Of a stretch of DNA of 64,000 nucleotides, positions 1 to 11,968 are shown one piece after another. Position numbers and translations under genes: made by a program. Below the pieces are notes generated by a model. That model searched no databases. It was given only the letters and a program-made list of their open reading frames with translations, and was not told the origin of the DNA. Source of the stretch: Bradysia coprophila (lineage: Eukaryota > Arthropoda > Insecta > Diptera > Sciaridae); NCBI RefSeq assembly GCF_014529535.1, contig NW_023503572.1, positions 1 through 64,000 of the forward strand, written 5' to 3'. How positions within the stretch are numbered: position 1 is the stretch's first letter; the number at the start of each line of letters is the position of its first letter.

Positions 1-3000
1 AATTAACCTAACTCCTGTGAGGCAATGAGAAACCGTTTATACGATCATTGTGGATCTGTTATAAGCAAACTCTCTTTGATATTGCCACATTCTGTTGGGG
101 ATGGATGCGACGCCACGTTAGGAAATTGTCACCCTTCGATGTGTAACAGCTAATTTTGCAAAGAAATTCGATTCTAATGTGAACTTTCCACTGGTAAGAT
201 AGGTGTCCTTACTTGATAGTCATTTGCATAGCACAAACATGTGTAGCGAATGTGTCTTGTTTTACCACTCATTGCCGCCGGTATACCTTGTAGTATATAG
301 TTCGCATTAGTTTTGAATTTCTTTCGGTTGGCGATCATTTGACAGGATCAATTAACCTAACTCCTTGTGAGGCAATGAGAAACCGTTTATACGATCATTG
401 TGGATCTGTTATAAGCAAACTCTCTTTGATATTGCCACATTCTGTTGGGGATGGATGCGACGCCACGTTAGGGAAATTGTCACCTTCGATGTCTAACAGA
501 CTAATTTTGCAAAGAAATTCGATTCTAATGTGAACTTTCCACTGGTAAGATAGGTGTCCTTTACTTGATAGTCATTTGCATAGCACAAACATGTGTAGCC
601 GAATGTGTCTTGTTTTACCACTCATTGCCGCCGGTATACCTTGTAGTATATAGTTCGCATTAGTTTTGAATTTCTTTCTGGTTGGCGATCATTTGACAGG
701 TGATCAATTAACCTAACTCCTTGTGAGGCAATGAGAAACCGTTTATACGATCATTGTGGATCTGTTATAACCAAACTCTCTTTGATATTGCCACATTCTG
801 TTGGGGATGGATGCGACGCCACGTTAGGGAAATTGTCACCCTTCGATGTGTAACAGCTAATTTTGCAAAGAAATTCGATTCTAATGTGAACTTTCCACTG
901 GTAAGATAGGTGTCCTTACTTGATAGTCATTTGCATAGCACAAACATGTGTAGCGAATGTGTCTTGTTTTACCCACTCATTGCCGCCGGTATACCTTGTA
1001 GTATATAGTTCGCATTAGTTTTGAATTTCTTTCGGGTTGGCGATCATTTGACAGGCGATCAATTAACCTAACTCCTTGTGAGGCAATGAGAAACCGTTTA
1101 TACGATCATTGTGGATCTGTTATAAGCAAACTTCTCTTGATATTGCCACATTTCTGTTGGGGATGGATGCGACGCCACGTTAGGGAAATTGTCACCCTTC
1201 GATGTGTAACAGCTAATTTTGCAAAGAAATTCGATTCTAATGTGAACTTTCCACTGGTAAGATAGGTGTCCTTACTTGATAGTCATTTGGCATAGCACAA
1301 ACATGTGTAGCGAATGTGTCTTGTTTTACCACTCATTGCCGCCGGTATACCTTGTAGTATATAGTTCGCATTAGTTTTGAATTTCTTTCGGGTTGGCGAT
1401 CATTTGACAGGCGATCAATTAACCTAACTCCTTGTGAGGCAATGAGAAACCGTTTATACGATCATTGTGGATCTGTTATAAGCAAACTCTCTTTGATATT
1501 GCCACATTCTGTTGGGGATGGATGCGACGCCACGTTAGGGAAATTGTCACCCTTCGATGTGTAACAGCTAATTTTGCAAAGAAATTCGATTCTAATGTGA
1601 ACTTTCCACTGGTAAGATAGGTGTCCTTACTTGATAGTCATTTGCATAGCACAAACATGTGTAGCGAATGTGTCTTGTTTTACCACTCATTGCCGCCGGT
1701 ATACCTTGTAGTATATAGTTCGCATTAGTTTTGAATTTCTTTCGGGTTGGCGATCATTTGACAGGCGATCAATTAACCTAACTCCTTGTGAGGCAATGAG
1801 AAACCGTTTATACGATCATTGTGGATCTGTTATAAGCAAACTCTCTTTGATATTGCCACATTCTGTTGGGGATGGATGCGACGCCACGTTAGGGAAATTG
1901 TCACCCTTCGATGTGTAACAGCTAATTTTGCAAAGAAATTCGATTCTAATGTGAACTTTCCACTGGTAAGATAGGTGTCTTACTTGATAGTCATTTGCAT
2001 AGCACAAACATGTGTAGCGAATGTGTCTTGTTTTACCACTCATTGCCGCCGGTATACCTTGTAGTATATAGTTCGCATTAGTTTTGAATTTCTTTCGGGT
2101 TGGCGATCATTTGACAGGCGATCAATTAACCTAACTCCTTGTGAGGCAATGAGAAACCGTTTATACGATCATTGTGGATCTGTTATAAGCAAACTCTCTT
2201 TGATATTGCACATTCTGTTGGGATGGATGCGACGCCACGTTAGGGAAATTGTCACCCTTCGATGTGTAACAAATAATTTTGCAAAGAAATTCGATTCTAA
2301 TGTGAACTTTCCACTGGTAAGATAGGTGTCCTTACTTGATAGTCATTTGCATAGCACAAACATGTGTAGCGAATGTGTCTTGTTTTACCACTCATTGCCG
2401 CCGGTATACCTTGTAGTATATAGTTCGCATTAGTTTTGAATTTCTTTCGGGTTGGCGATCATTTGACAGGCGATCAATTAACCTAACTCCTTGTGAGGCA
2501 ATGAGAAACCGTTTATACGATCATTGTGGATCTGTTATAAGCAAACTCTCTTTGATATTGCCACATTCTGTTGGGGATGGATGCGACGCCACGTTAGGGA
2601 AATTGTCACCCTTCGATGTGTAACAGCTAATTTTGCAAAGAAATTCGATTCTAATGTGAACTTTCCACTGGTAAGATAGGTGTCCTTACTTGATAGTCAT
2701 TTGCATAGCACAAACATGTGTAGCGAATGTGTCTTGTTTTACCACTCATTGCCGCCGGTATACCTTGTAGTATATAGTTCGCATTAGTTTTGAATTTCTT
2801 TCTGGTTGGCGATCATTTGACAGGTGATCAATTAACCTAACTCCTTGTGAGGCAATGAGAAACCGTTTATACGATCATTGTGGATCTGTTATAAGCAAAC
2901 TCTCTTTGATATTGCCACATTCTGTTGGGGATGGATGCGACGCCACGTTAGGGAAATTGTCACCCTTCGATGTGTAACAGCTAATTTTGCAAAGAAATTC

Positions 3001-5399
3001 GATTCTAATGTGAACTTTCCACTGGTAAGATAGGTGTCCTTACTTGATAGTCATTTGCATAGCACAAACATGTGTAGCGAATGTGTCTTGTTTTACCACT
3101 CATTGCCGCCGGTATACCTTGTAGTATATAGTTCGCATTAGTTTTGAATTTCTTTCGGGTTGGCGATCATTTGACAGGCGATCAATTAACCTAACTCCTT
3201 GTGAGGTAATGAGAAACCGTTTATACGATCATTGTGGATCTGTTATAACCAAACTCTCTTTGATATTGCCACATTCTGTTGGGGATGGATGCGACGCCAC
3301 GTTAGGGAAATTGTCACCCTTCGATGTGTAACAGCTAATTTTGCAAAGAAATTCGATTCTAATGTGAACTTTCCACTGGTAAGATAGGTGTCCTTACTTG
3401 ATAGTCATTTGCATAGCACAAACATGTGTAGCGAATGTGTCTTGTTTTACCACTCATTGCCGCCGGTATACCTTGTAGTATATAGTTCGCATTAGTTTTG
3501 AATTTCTTTCGGGTTGGCGATCATTTGACAGGCGATCAATTAACCTAACTCCTTGTGAGGCAATGAGAAACCGTTTATACGATCATTGTGGATCTGTTAT
3601 AAGCAAACTCTCTTTGATATTGCCACATTCTGTTGGGGATGGATGCGACGCCACGTTAGGGAAATTGTCACCCTTCGATGTGTAACAGCTAATTTTGCAA
3701 AGAAATTCGATTCTAATGTGAACTTTCCACTGGTAAGATAGGTGTCCTTACTTGATAGTCATTTGCATAGCACAAACATGTGTAGCGAATGTGTCTTGTT
3801 TTACCACTCATTGCCGCCGGTATACCTTGTAGTATATAGTTCGCATTAGTTTTGAATTTCTTTCTGGTTAGCGATCATTTGACAGGTGATCAATTAACCT
3901 AACTCCTTGTGAGGCAATGAGAAATCGTTTATACGAGCATTGTGGATCTGTTATAACCAAACTCTCTTTGATATTGCCACATTCTGTTGGGGATGGATGC
4001 GACGCCACGTTAGGGAAATTGTCACCCTTCGATGTGTAACAAATAATTTTGCAAAGAAATTCGATTCTAATGTGAACTTTCCACTGGTAAGATAGGTGTC
4101 CTTACTTGATAGTCATTTGCATAGCACAAACATGTGTAGCGAATGTGTCTTGTTTTACCACTCATTGCCGCCGGTATACCTTGTAGTATATAGTTCGCAT
4201 TAGTTTTGAATTTCTTTCGGGTTGGCGATCATTTGACAGGCGATCAATTAACCTAACTCCTTGTGAGGCAATGAGAAACCGTTTATACGATCATTGTGGA
4301 TCTGTTATAAGCAAACTCTCTTTGATATTGCCACATTCTGTTGGGGATGGATGCGACGCCACGTTAGGGAAATTGTCACCCTTCGATGTGTAACAGCTAA
4401 TTTTGCAAAGAAATTCGATTCTAATGTGAACTTTCCACTGGTAAGATAGGTGTCCTTACTTGATAGTCATTTGCATAGCACAAACATGTGTAGCGAATGT
4501 GTCTTGTTTTACCACTCATTGCCGCCGGTATACCTTGTAGTATATAGTTCGCATTAGTTTTGAATTTCTTTCTGGTTAGCGATCATTTGACAGGTGATCA
4601 ATTAACCTAACTCCTTGTGAGGCAATGAGAAATCGTTTATACGAGCATTGTGGATCTGTTATAACCAAACTCTCTTTGATATTGCCACATTCTGTTGGGG
4701 ATGGATGCGACGCCACGTTAGGGAAATTGTCACCCTTCGATGTGTAACAGCTAATTTTGCAAAGAAATTCGATTCTAATGTGAACTTTCCACTGGTAAGA
4801 TAGGTGTCCTTACTTGATAGTCATTTGCATAGCACAAACATGTGTAGCGAATGTGTCTTGTTTTACCACTCATTGCCGCCGGTATACCTTGTAGTATATA
4901 GTTCGCATTAGTTTTGAATTTCTTTCTGGTTAGCGATCATTTGACAGGTGATCAATTAACCTAACTCCTTGTGAGGCAATGAGAAACCGTTTATACGATC
5001 ATTGTGGATCTGTTATAAGCAAACTCTCTTTGATATTGCCACATTCTGTTGGGGATGGATGCGACGCCACGTTAGGGAAATTGTCACCCTTCGATGTGTA
5101 ACAGCTAATTTTGCAAAGAAATTCGATTCTAATGTGAACTTTCCACTGGTAAGATAGGTGTCCTTACTTGATAGTCATTTGCATAGCACAAACATGTGTA
5201 GCGAATGTGTCTTGTTTTACCACTCATTGCCGCCGGTATACCTTGTAGTATATAGTTCGCATTAGTTTTGAATTTCTTTCGGGTTGGCGATCATTTGACA
5301 GGCGATCAATTAACCTAACTCCTTGTGAGGCTATGAGAAACCGTTTATACGATCATTGTGGATCTGTTATAAGCAAACTCTCTTTGAAATTGCCACATT
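1..5399. repeat. 354-bp satellite array, about 15.3 head-to-tail copies
   Basis: Copies begin (AATTAACCTAACTCC) at 1, 350, 706, 1061, 1417, 1771, 2124, 2476, 2830, 3184, 3538, 3892, 4246, 4600 and 4954, with a partial copy from 5308 that breaks off near 5399. From 2476 on, every period is exactly 354 bp. Identity between copies is very high, with a few diagnostic variants: TTCGGGTTGGC or TTCTGGTTRGC near the unit end, ATAAGCAAAC or ATAACCAAAC, and ACAGCTAATT or ACAAATAATT. Short ORFs inside it are not conserved as protein and I do not call them genes. The array runs off the left edge, so its true size is unknown. It may be pericentromeric or subtelomeric heterochromatin. Confidence 0.97.
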
Positions 5400-6750
5400 T
5401 CGGACCTAACTCCTCGCCGATTCCTACGGGAAGAAAAGAGGGCACAGGCAGGGCCTTGGGGGCAGTTCCCAAGTGCGCTCAACTGTGAACAATCTTTTTC
5501 AACATCAGTACATGAAATATTTATCTCATAAAAAATATCGTCATAATTGTCAATAGTATATAAAATCAGGGTAAAGATGACGCACCTCTTTGTGTTATAA
5601 CTTACAAAGTAACTGATATCTCTTGTGGTGACTTAGAAAGGACAAATTTTTGGTTTAATTAAAAATCCATTAGACAACAATATGTATGAAACAGCGATGT
5701 AAAGCTTTAAGCTTAACCGTTTCTTTTGTTCTAAAATAATATTTTAAACTACCAACACGTGAAGTAAGAGTAGGTCCGGAAGGGAAGGACAATTAAGGAC
5801 ATATTTTATGTATAATTAAAAATTATTTATTCTTTTTTTCTTGAAATTTTATTTTACCAAAATTTAGCTTACAAATAACTTTGAATCATTTAAATATTAT
5901 GGACGGATGACTTAACTTAACTTAACGAACTTTATTATTCAAAAAAATACAAATTACAAGTATAATATTTCACTTGCAGCAATGGACGGCTTTCCAACTT
6001 AATTTAGCGTTAGTGTGTTAGTTACTTATTTACATGGCGACGGACGAGCGAGAAGGCGAAAGTAATTATGGACGGATGATTACTAATTAAGGATCACTAA
6101 TTATGGACAAATTGAAGACAATTGATCGAAAGAAGAGAAAAGAGAACGAAGCGATTTTTGATGTGTGGACACAAATTTTCAGATCTTCAACTATTTTTTT
6201 TTGTCAAATGCACCTTTTGGGTGACCGATATTTTCAAAATAGATTTTTGTGATTGTAACAAAAACGTAACCAAATAAGTTAAAACTGTAGGATCGTTGGC
6301 CTATCCACGGCCGCACTAATCACCCCTGGCCAGCCATCAGTCAAAGTATGGTCAACTTTCAAACAGTGCTCTACGTCTGTCTGGGCCGCTGCTATTTGCT
6401 CGTCGTGCATAAAGTACCTCTTGGTCATGAAACATTGTTTAGTCACATCCCTGCTTGCAGTTGTTTCGACGAAATGATGCTTCCGTTGTTTTTATTTTCA
6501 ATTAATTGCGACAAAAAATACTGCTCATAATAATGGCGCAGCCAGTAAAAAATCGATATTCCGTTGTAGTTTTGAATGTGTGGCATGAACATAAAACAAA
6601 AAAGGACCTAGCCGTATTTACAGCATTCTAGGGGCTTACCCTGTATATGTAATTTTAGGTATCTGCTGCTTGTTAATTATCAATTATCAAATCGATTATT
6701 TTGTTGCATTTATATTTTCTGGCAAACCTTTTGAAGAATTGTTCGCACAT
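5400..6750. other. Intergenic stretch without a recognised gene
   Basis: AT-rich single-copy-looking DNA between the satellite and the reverse transcriptase. The only coding-like hint is about 70 open codons on the minus strand at roughly 6280-6500 with no start and no family I recognise. A 20-bp stretch around 5604 (CTTACAAAGTAACTGATAT) recurs near 37802, pointing to an old dispersed repeat. Confidence 0.5.
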
Positions 6751-9022
6751 AGTTCATCGTCGAACTTGACCTTCTTGACCTTGATCTTGTTAGAACTGTT
6801 GTGTGTCATGAGCTCGCTAAAGTTATAGAGAATTTGTTAGAGAAGGATGACGTAAGTTCCTGGATGAGGTTACTTGCGTTCTCTTATATTGTTTTGAGTA
6901 GTAAATCGAAGGGAAGGGAAGGGGTGAATGTGATTAGGTCTAACTTGGATTTTTTTAGAAAGTGTACCGATGTCAGCGGTGCGCTGACTGAGGTCTTACG
7001 TAATAAAGGTATTCCGTTCAGTGTAGAGAAGTCAGTAAATAGAGACAGTGTAGCTTTTAAAACTGCTAATAGGAAGGTTAGTGAGGGTGATATAAGGGGT
7101 GCTGTAAGAGTTTTGTGTTCGAATGAGTTAGTGGCGCCTCAAACTTTTGAAACTGTGATGAAGTTGAGAGCCAAACATCCGGAGGATAATGGTGAGGTCT
7201 TTGAGGAAATAAAACTTGACGGATCCTTACCATTGACTGAGGTTGGGGATGTTGTTAGAGCTATTAGAAGCTTTCCTTTGAGTTCTTCTGGGGGAATTGG
7301 TGGATTGCGTCCTAGACACCTTAAAGATCTAATATCTTTTACATGCGGTGATTCAGCTAATCGTTTGTTGAACGGTTGCTTCTTTGATGGACGTTATTAA
7401 GGGTGGTAAGGTGCGAAGTGAAGTTACTAAAATACTTTTTGGTGCTTCATTGACTGCTCTTTTGAAGGGCGAGGATGATGTCAGACCGATAGCAGTTGGG
7501 ATGGTTTGGAGACGCTTAGCAGGGAAAGTTGTGTGTAGTGATATTAGGCAAAAATTAGTTGAACAGTTGAAGCCGTTCCAATTAGGTTTTGGTGTTGAGG
7601 GTGGCGCTGAAGCATTAGTTCGTGCTGTACGTCGGTTCTGTACTGCTACTCATGAAGGACCGATGGCGCTTGTTAAGTTTGATTTCAAGAATGCGTTCAA
7701 TATGTTGTTTAGGAAGTTTATGTTAGGTGAAGTGAAGGATATTTGTCCTGAATTGCCGCCTTTGTTACAGCAGGCGTATAGGCTTCTTTCGAATCTTTAC
7801 TTTACTGACGAGCCTCTTTTTCTCAAAGAAGATCCAGCAAGGTGATCCTATGGGTCCTCCGGGGTTCTGTATTGTATTATGAAAATGGCTCATTCTCTTT
7901 CTTCTAGATTGAACGGTTGGTATTTAGTTGATGGTACTATTGGTGATGTACTGTCAGCTGTTTTAGGAGATATTGAGAAGGTGTTGTCTTTTTGCGACAT
8001 CTCGGGTTTGCCTTTGAATGCGAACAAGTGTGAGGTGTTTTTTGTTAACGCTTCTGCTGAGGATGAGGCTCGTATGTACGCTGACATGTCAGCGTTGTTG
8101 CCAGGGATTAAGAAAGTTGATGAGTCTTCACTTGAGATTTTAGGCTCACCGATTTTCGAATTAGGTTTAGAGAGGATGTTTTCGTCTAAGATTGAGTCAA
8201 TTAGTTTGATGTGCGATCGTTTGAAGTTGATGGATTTGAGGTTCATCCTGCTTTGTGTATTTTTAGGAAGTCCTTGATTAGCTGTAGGTTTAATTATCTT
8301 TTGCGCTCTTGTAGATCTTTCTTATTGTTAGATAAACTGAAAGCTGTAGACAAGATCTTCCGTTCTACACTCGAAGTTATTACTAATACGAAGGTGGATG
8401 GGTTTTCGTGGGATCAGGCTTCGCTGCCTTTATCCTTTGGAGGTATGGGTATTAGGAAAGTAGAGGATTTGGCATTGCCAGCATATTTGTCTTCTGTATA
8501 TTCATCATCCGATCTGTCAGACAAATTACTTGAAAAATTTAATTTACGAATAATTAATGACGACATTTTACGTTTGATGGAGGATATTCCTCAAGATTTT
8601 ATTCCAGATAATGATGCCCATAAGAAAGTGCAAAAGAATTGGGACCTACCGAGGATCAAAAGTAAATTTTCGGAAATGTTTGATTCTAGTGAGCCAACTG
8701 CTCGTGCTCGACTGCTTGCGTCGTCTACTAAAGAATCTTCAAAGTGGCTACAAGTAGTTCCATCGAGTCAGTTAGGCTTATTATTAGATAACAATTCTGC
8801 ACGAATTGCTGTTGGTCTTCGACTAGGTTGTCAATTATGTGAAGAACATAAATGTCTTTGTGGTAAAAACGTTAAGAAGGATGGCTTTCATGGTTTATCT
8901 TGTAATAAAAGCGGAGGATGGATTCCTGGACATGATGAAGTTAACAAAATCTTTTCTCATGCATTTTCTTCTGCAGGGTTTCCGAATTTAGTACAGCCTC
9001 CGGGAATTTCTAGAGATGACGG
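6750..9022 (+). pseudogene. Non-LTR-type reverse transcriptase, N-terminal and catalytic part (broken)
   Basis: Three overlapping frames (about 6760-7400, 7384-7845, 7879-8277) and a fourth (8211-9022) read as one reverse transcriptase with at least three frameshifts. Visible landmarks in order: GGLRPRHLKDL near 7310; RPIAVG then RRLAGK near 7485; FGVEGGAEALVRAV near 7590; the motif A block VKFDFKNAFN near 7675; QQGDPMGP near 7840, in a frame between the two ORFs; and Y-L-V-D at the position of the catalytic YxDD box near 7920. The first catalytic aspartate is therefore replaced by valine. Further on are LPLSFGGMGIR and a C-terminal Cys/His knuckle (CQLCEEHKCLCG, then HGLSC). This is a LINE-like RT family with RPIAVG and GGAEA motifs. 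No endonuclease domain is visible, and an in-frame stop lies upstream. The protein line stops at SRDDG (9022) and resumes at 14804. Frameshifts plus the lost aspartate make this a dead copy. Confidence 0.85.
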
Positions 9023-9177
9023 CAGAGTTCCCACTCCTCCTAAAATTCATAAAATTCATAAAATGGACCAAATCCTCCTAAACTCTCCTAAAATCTTCTA
9101 AAACTCCAAAAATTCCTAAAATGAGCTCACACTCTCGAAGAAATTTTTTAATAATACTGAAAAACTAAAAGAGTGAT

Positions 9178-9660
9178 GCTATTCGACCGCGCGGGCAAAT
9201 AGCCATTCCTAGCAGTGACGACTATTTGACCGCGCGGGCGAATAGCCATTCCTAGCAGTGACGACTATTTGACCGCTAGCGGGCGAATAGCCAGATCTAG
9301 CAGTTTAGACTATTTGAACGCGCGGTCAAATAGCCATTCCCATGAGTCCAGACTATTTGTCCGCGCGGGCGAATAGCCAATCCTACCTGTGTAGACTATT
9401 TGAACGCTCAAAAAATGGTGGAATAAAATTTCGCGCAGCGCAGCGCGAAATTTTATTCCACCATTTTTTGAGCGTTCAAATAGTCTACACTGGCAGGAAT
9501 TTCAAATGATTTCACGATAGAAGCGGTCAAATAGTCTACAATGGAAGAACTGGCTATTCGACCGCGCGGTCAAATAGTCTACTAAGCAAGAACTGGCTAT
9601 TCGACCGCGCGGTCAAATAGTCTACTAAAGAAGAACTGGCTATTTGGCCGCGCGGTCGAA
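9178..9660. mobile_element. Foldback element made of repeated palindromic units
   Basis: About five 43-45-bp units on the left and four on the right each carry a palindrome with shoulders GACTATTTG and CAAATAGTC around a core such as ACCGCGCGGT. The two arms are inverted about a central hairpin near 9438, where TTTCGCGC and GCGCGAAA flank AGCGCA. Unit spacers differ between copies (GCAGTGAC, GTCCA, GTGTA, AAGAACT), so these are diverged modules, not a recent tandem. The right end abuts a family A body at TTACGAAGCC. No ORF of note is present. It resembles foldback (FB-like) or non-autonomous TIR elements; no transposase link is visible. Confidence 0.75.
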
Positions 9661-9912
9661 TTACGAAGCCCCGTACGACGTTCCTTTCAAATGTAACACA
9701 AATTTCAAGTTGACCTAAAATTTTAATTTATTGAGAGGCCTAAGGCCAAGTTACGGCCTTAGTCCAACGACCCAAATTTATTTTTTTCCAACAGTATTCT
9801 ATTCGGCCTTCGATTACCTTCCAAATGAAACAAAAATTAGGAAAATCGGATGAAATTTACTCGAGTTATATGCAAAATACACTTAGGGCCGAGTAGCGGC
9901 CTTAGTCCCAGG

Positions 9913-10481
9913 TAGATCCGGGCGCCGGTCGATATGTTTCAAAACTGGGCGGCGGCGGCGCTTTCGGCGCAAAAACGGCGCTGAACGGAAAATGATTTGT
10001 AGAGAAAATTCGTTTCGATATTTTTATTTTAGTTAAACTAAGTTAAACTAAGAATTATTATTTTTCATCAACACGAAGATCGAAAACCGTTTTACATATA
10101 ATGTCAAGTTTCACTGACAAGATAACTCTTCACAAACAAAACCGGACGTGTAGAATCTAACCTCATAGTTAACTTTGACTGTGTTGACTGAGCGAAAAAA
10201 GTTAACTTCAGTGAATGAAATACAATTCTTGTACGCGCCCCTGAGCTCAATATTCGACAACTGTCTTCCAAAAATTCCTCACAATTTATAATTAATAATT
10301 GGCAGATTGCGCCGAAAAGTGATACAAAAAGCAACCGGCGGCGGCGGCGGCGTAGTGTTTCCAATGTTACCGGCGGCGGCGCTGATCGGCTAGCCGATTT
10401 ATACTGCTCGGCGGCGGCGACGTCGTTTTTGGCTCTTTTTTCGGCGGCGAACAGCGCGGCTGGCGCCGGCGCCCGGGTCTA
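9913..10481. mobile_element. GC-rich hAT-type MITE, 569 bp, 8-bp TSD
   Basis: Inverted ends TAGATCCGGGCGCCGG and CCGGCGCCCGGGTCTA are flanked by a perfect 8-bp duplication GTCCCAGG (9905-9912 and 10482-10489), which recreates an ordinary family A module when one copy is removed. Subterminal regions are full of GGC repeats, and the centre is AT-rich. An 8-bp TSD and a TAGA-type end fit hAT. There is no transposase. Confidence 0.85.
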
Positions 10482-10737
10482 GTCCCAGGACCCAAATTTA
10501 TTTATCTTTTCAACAACATTCTATTCGGTGTTCGATTACCTTTCAAATGAAAAATAAATTAGGAAAATCGGATCAAATTTACTCGAGTTATATGCAAAAC
10601 ACACTTAGGGCCGTGGAGCGGCCTTAGTCCAAGGACCCAAATTTTAAATTTTTTTCCACAACATTCTATTCTGTGTTCAATTACATTTTAAATGAAACAA
10701 AAATTAGGAAAAAGGGATGAAATTTACTTGAGTTATA

Positions 10738-10861
10738 CAGTGAACGACATCTCAAATGTCTCACTGTCAAATTTTTCTGAGAATTTTATTGTGTCATTGC
10801 AAATTCACAATGACATTCTCTGAAAAAAATGACAGTGAGACATTTGAGATGTCGTTCACTG
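10738..10861. mobile_element. 124-bp Tc1/mariner-type hairpin MITE, TA duplication
   Basis: An almost complete palindrome beginning CAGTGAACGACATCTC and ending with its complement is flanked by TA on both sides (10736-10737 and 10862-10863). It splits GAGTTATATGC of a family A module, which tells the exact empty site. CAGTG-type ends and a TA duplication are the Tc1/mariner pattern. Confidence 0.85.
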
Positions 10862-11968
10862 TATGCAAAATACACTTAGGGCCGAGTAGCGGCCTTAATC
10901 CAAGGACCCAAATTTAATTTTTTTTCAACAACATTCTATTCGGTGTTCGATTACCTTTCAAATGAAACAAAATTTAGGAAAATCGGATCAAATTTACTCG
11001 AGTTATATGCAAAATACACTTAGGGCCGAGGAGCGGCCTCAGTCCAAGGACCCAAATTTCAAACATTTTTCTCACCACATTCTATTCGGTATTCAATTAC
11101 CTTTCATAAAAGACAAAAACTAGCAAAATTGGATGATATTTACTCGATCTATACGCAAAATACACTTAGGGCCGAGGAGCGGCCTCAGTCCAAGGACCCA
11201 AATTTAAAACGTTTTTCTCTCCACATTCTATTCGGTATTCAATTACCTTTCATATAAGACAAAAACTAGCTAAATTGGATGATATTTACTCGTACTATAC
11301 GCAAAATACACTTAGGGCCGAGGAGCGGCCTCAGTCCAAGGACCCAAATTTAAAACGTTTTTCGCCACATTATATTCGGGCTTCGATTACCTTTCAAATG
11401 AAACAAAAATTACGAAAAAAGGATGAAATTTACTCGAGTTATATGCAAAATACACTTAGGGCCGAGTAGCCTTTCACTTCTAGGGCCCTAACTCACGGTC
11501 CATTCACCCGATTTTAATAAACTTTTTTTCCTGGATCGGTATCGACAATACCTATCTTTAGCCGTTTCATCTGCATTTCCATCGTTTTTTTTTTGCCGTA
11601 AATATCCCCAAAAGGGCACTCGGTCGAAATAACTAATTTTAAATAACTAACTGCCAAAATAAATAACACCAAAAAAACTAACTACAAAAATAACTACTGG
11701 ACTAAATGACTAATGGTCAAATAAACTAAGCTAGAAAAAACTAATACCAAAATATCTAAAATGTTGATTAGAGAAAGTACTCGATTTTATCATCTCACTG
11801 GTTTTTATTTTTCGGTAAAATGTGAACACTGCACCGGAATAAGCAAATGTTCTTTTGTATGAAAAAAAAACTCTCCCAACACTGTTACGACTATTGTTGC
11901 TGTTAGTATTACAATTATCATCGCGCATTGAAGAACAAAAACTGTGTCATTTATTTTAAAGTGTGATA

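Larger units (their letters stand above)
9661..11613 (+). mobile_element. Family A repeat body with 141-148-bp internal modules
   Basis: Starts inside the family A 5' region (TTACGAAGCCCCGTACGACG) and continues as modules marked by TTAGGGCCGAGKAGCGGCC at about 9885, 10607, 10875, 11022, 11167, 11312 and 11460. Excluding two inserted MITEs the module period is about 141-148 bp. Each module has a T-run, ATTCTATTCGGYRTTCRATTACC, CAAATGAAACAAAAA and TTTACTCGAGTTATATG. Both ends of the element are missing: the left is cut by the foldback, the right by the MULE at about 11614. In-frame stretches across modules (for example 11275-11469) reflect the repeat rather than a gene. Confidence 0.8.

Noticed and set aside
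339..2043. ORFs of 64-75 codons inside the 354-bp satellite
   Set aside because: They open and close with random indels between otherwise identical copies and have no conserved protein frame.
1..5399. Possible CRISPR-like or rDNA array
   Set aside because: The 354-bp unit has no repeat/spacer alternation and no rRNA-like conserved sequence; it is an ordinary satellite.
6280..6500. About 70 open minus-strand codons with plausible composition
   Set aside because: No start, no splice context and no family recognised; too weak to annotate as a gene.
7890..8246. 118-codon minus-strand ORF
   Set aside because: Antisense shadow of the reverse transcriptase.
11275..11469. ORF across family A modules
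   Set aside because: Translates the same module in each copy, with stops in other copies; repeat-derived.
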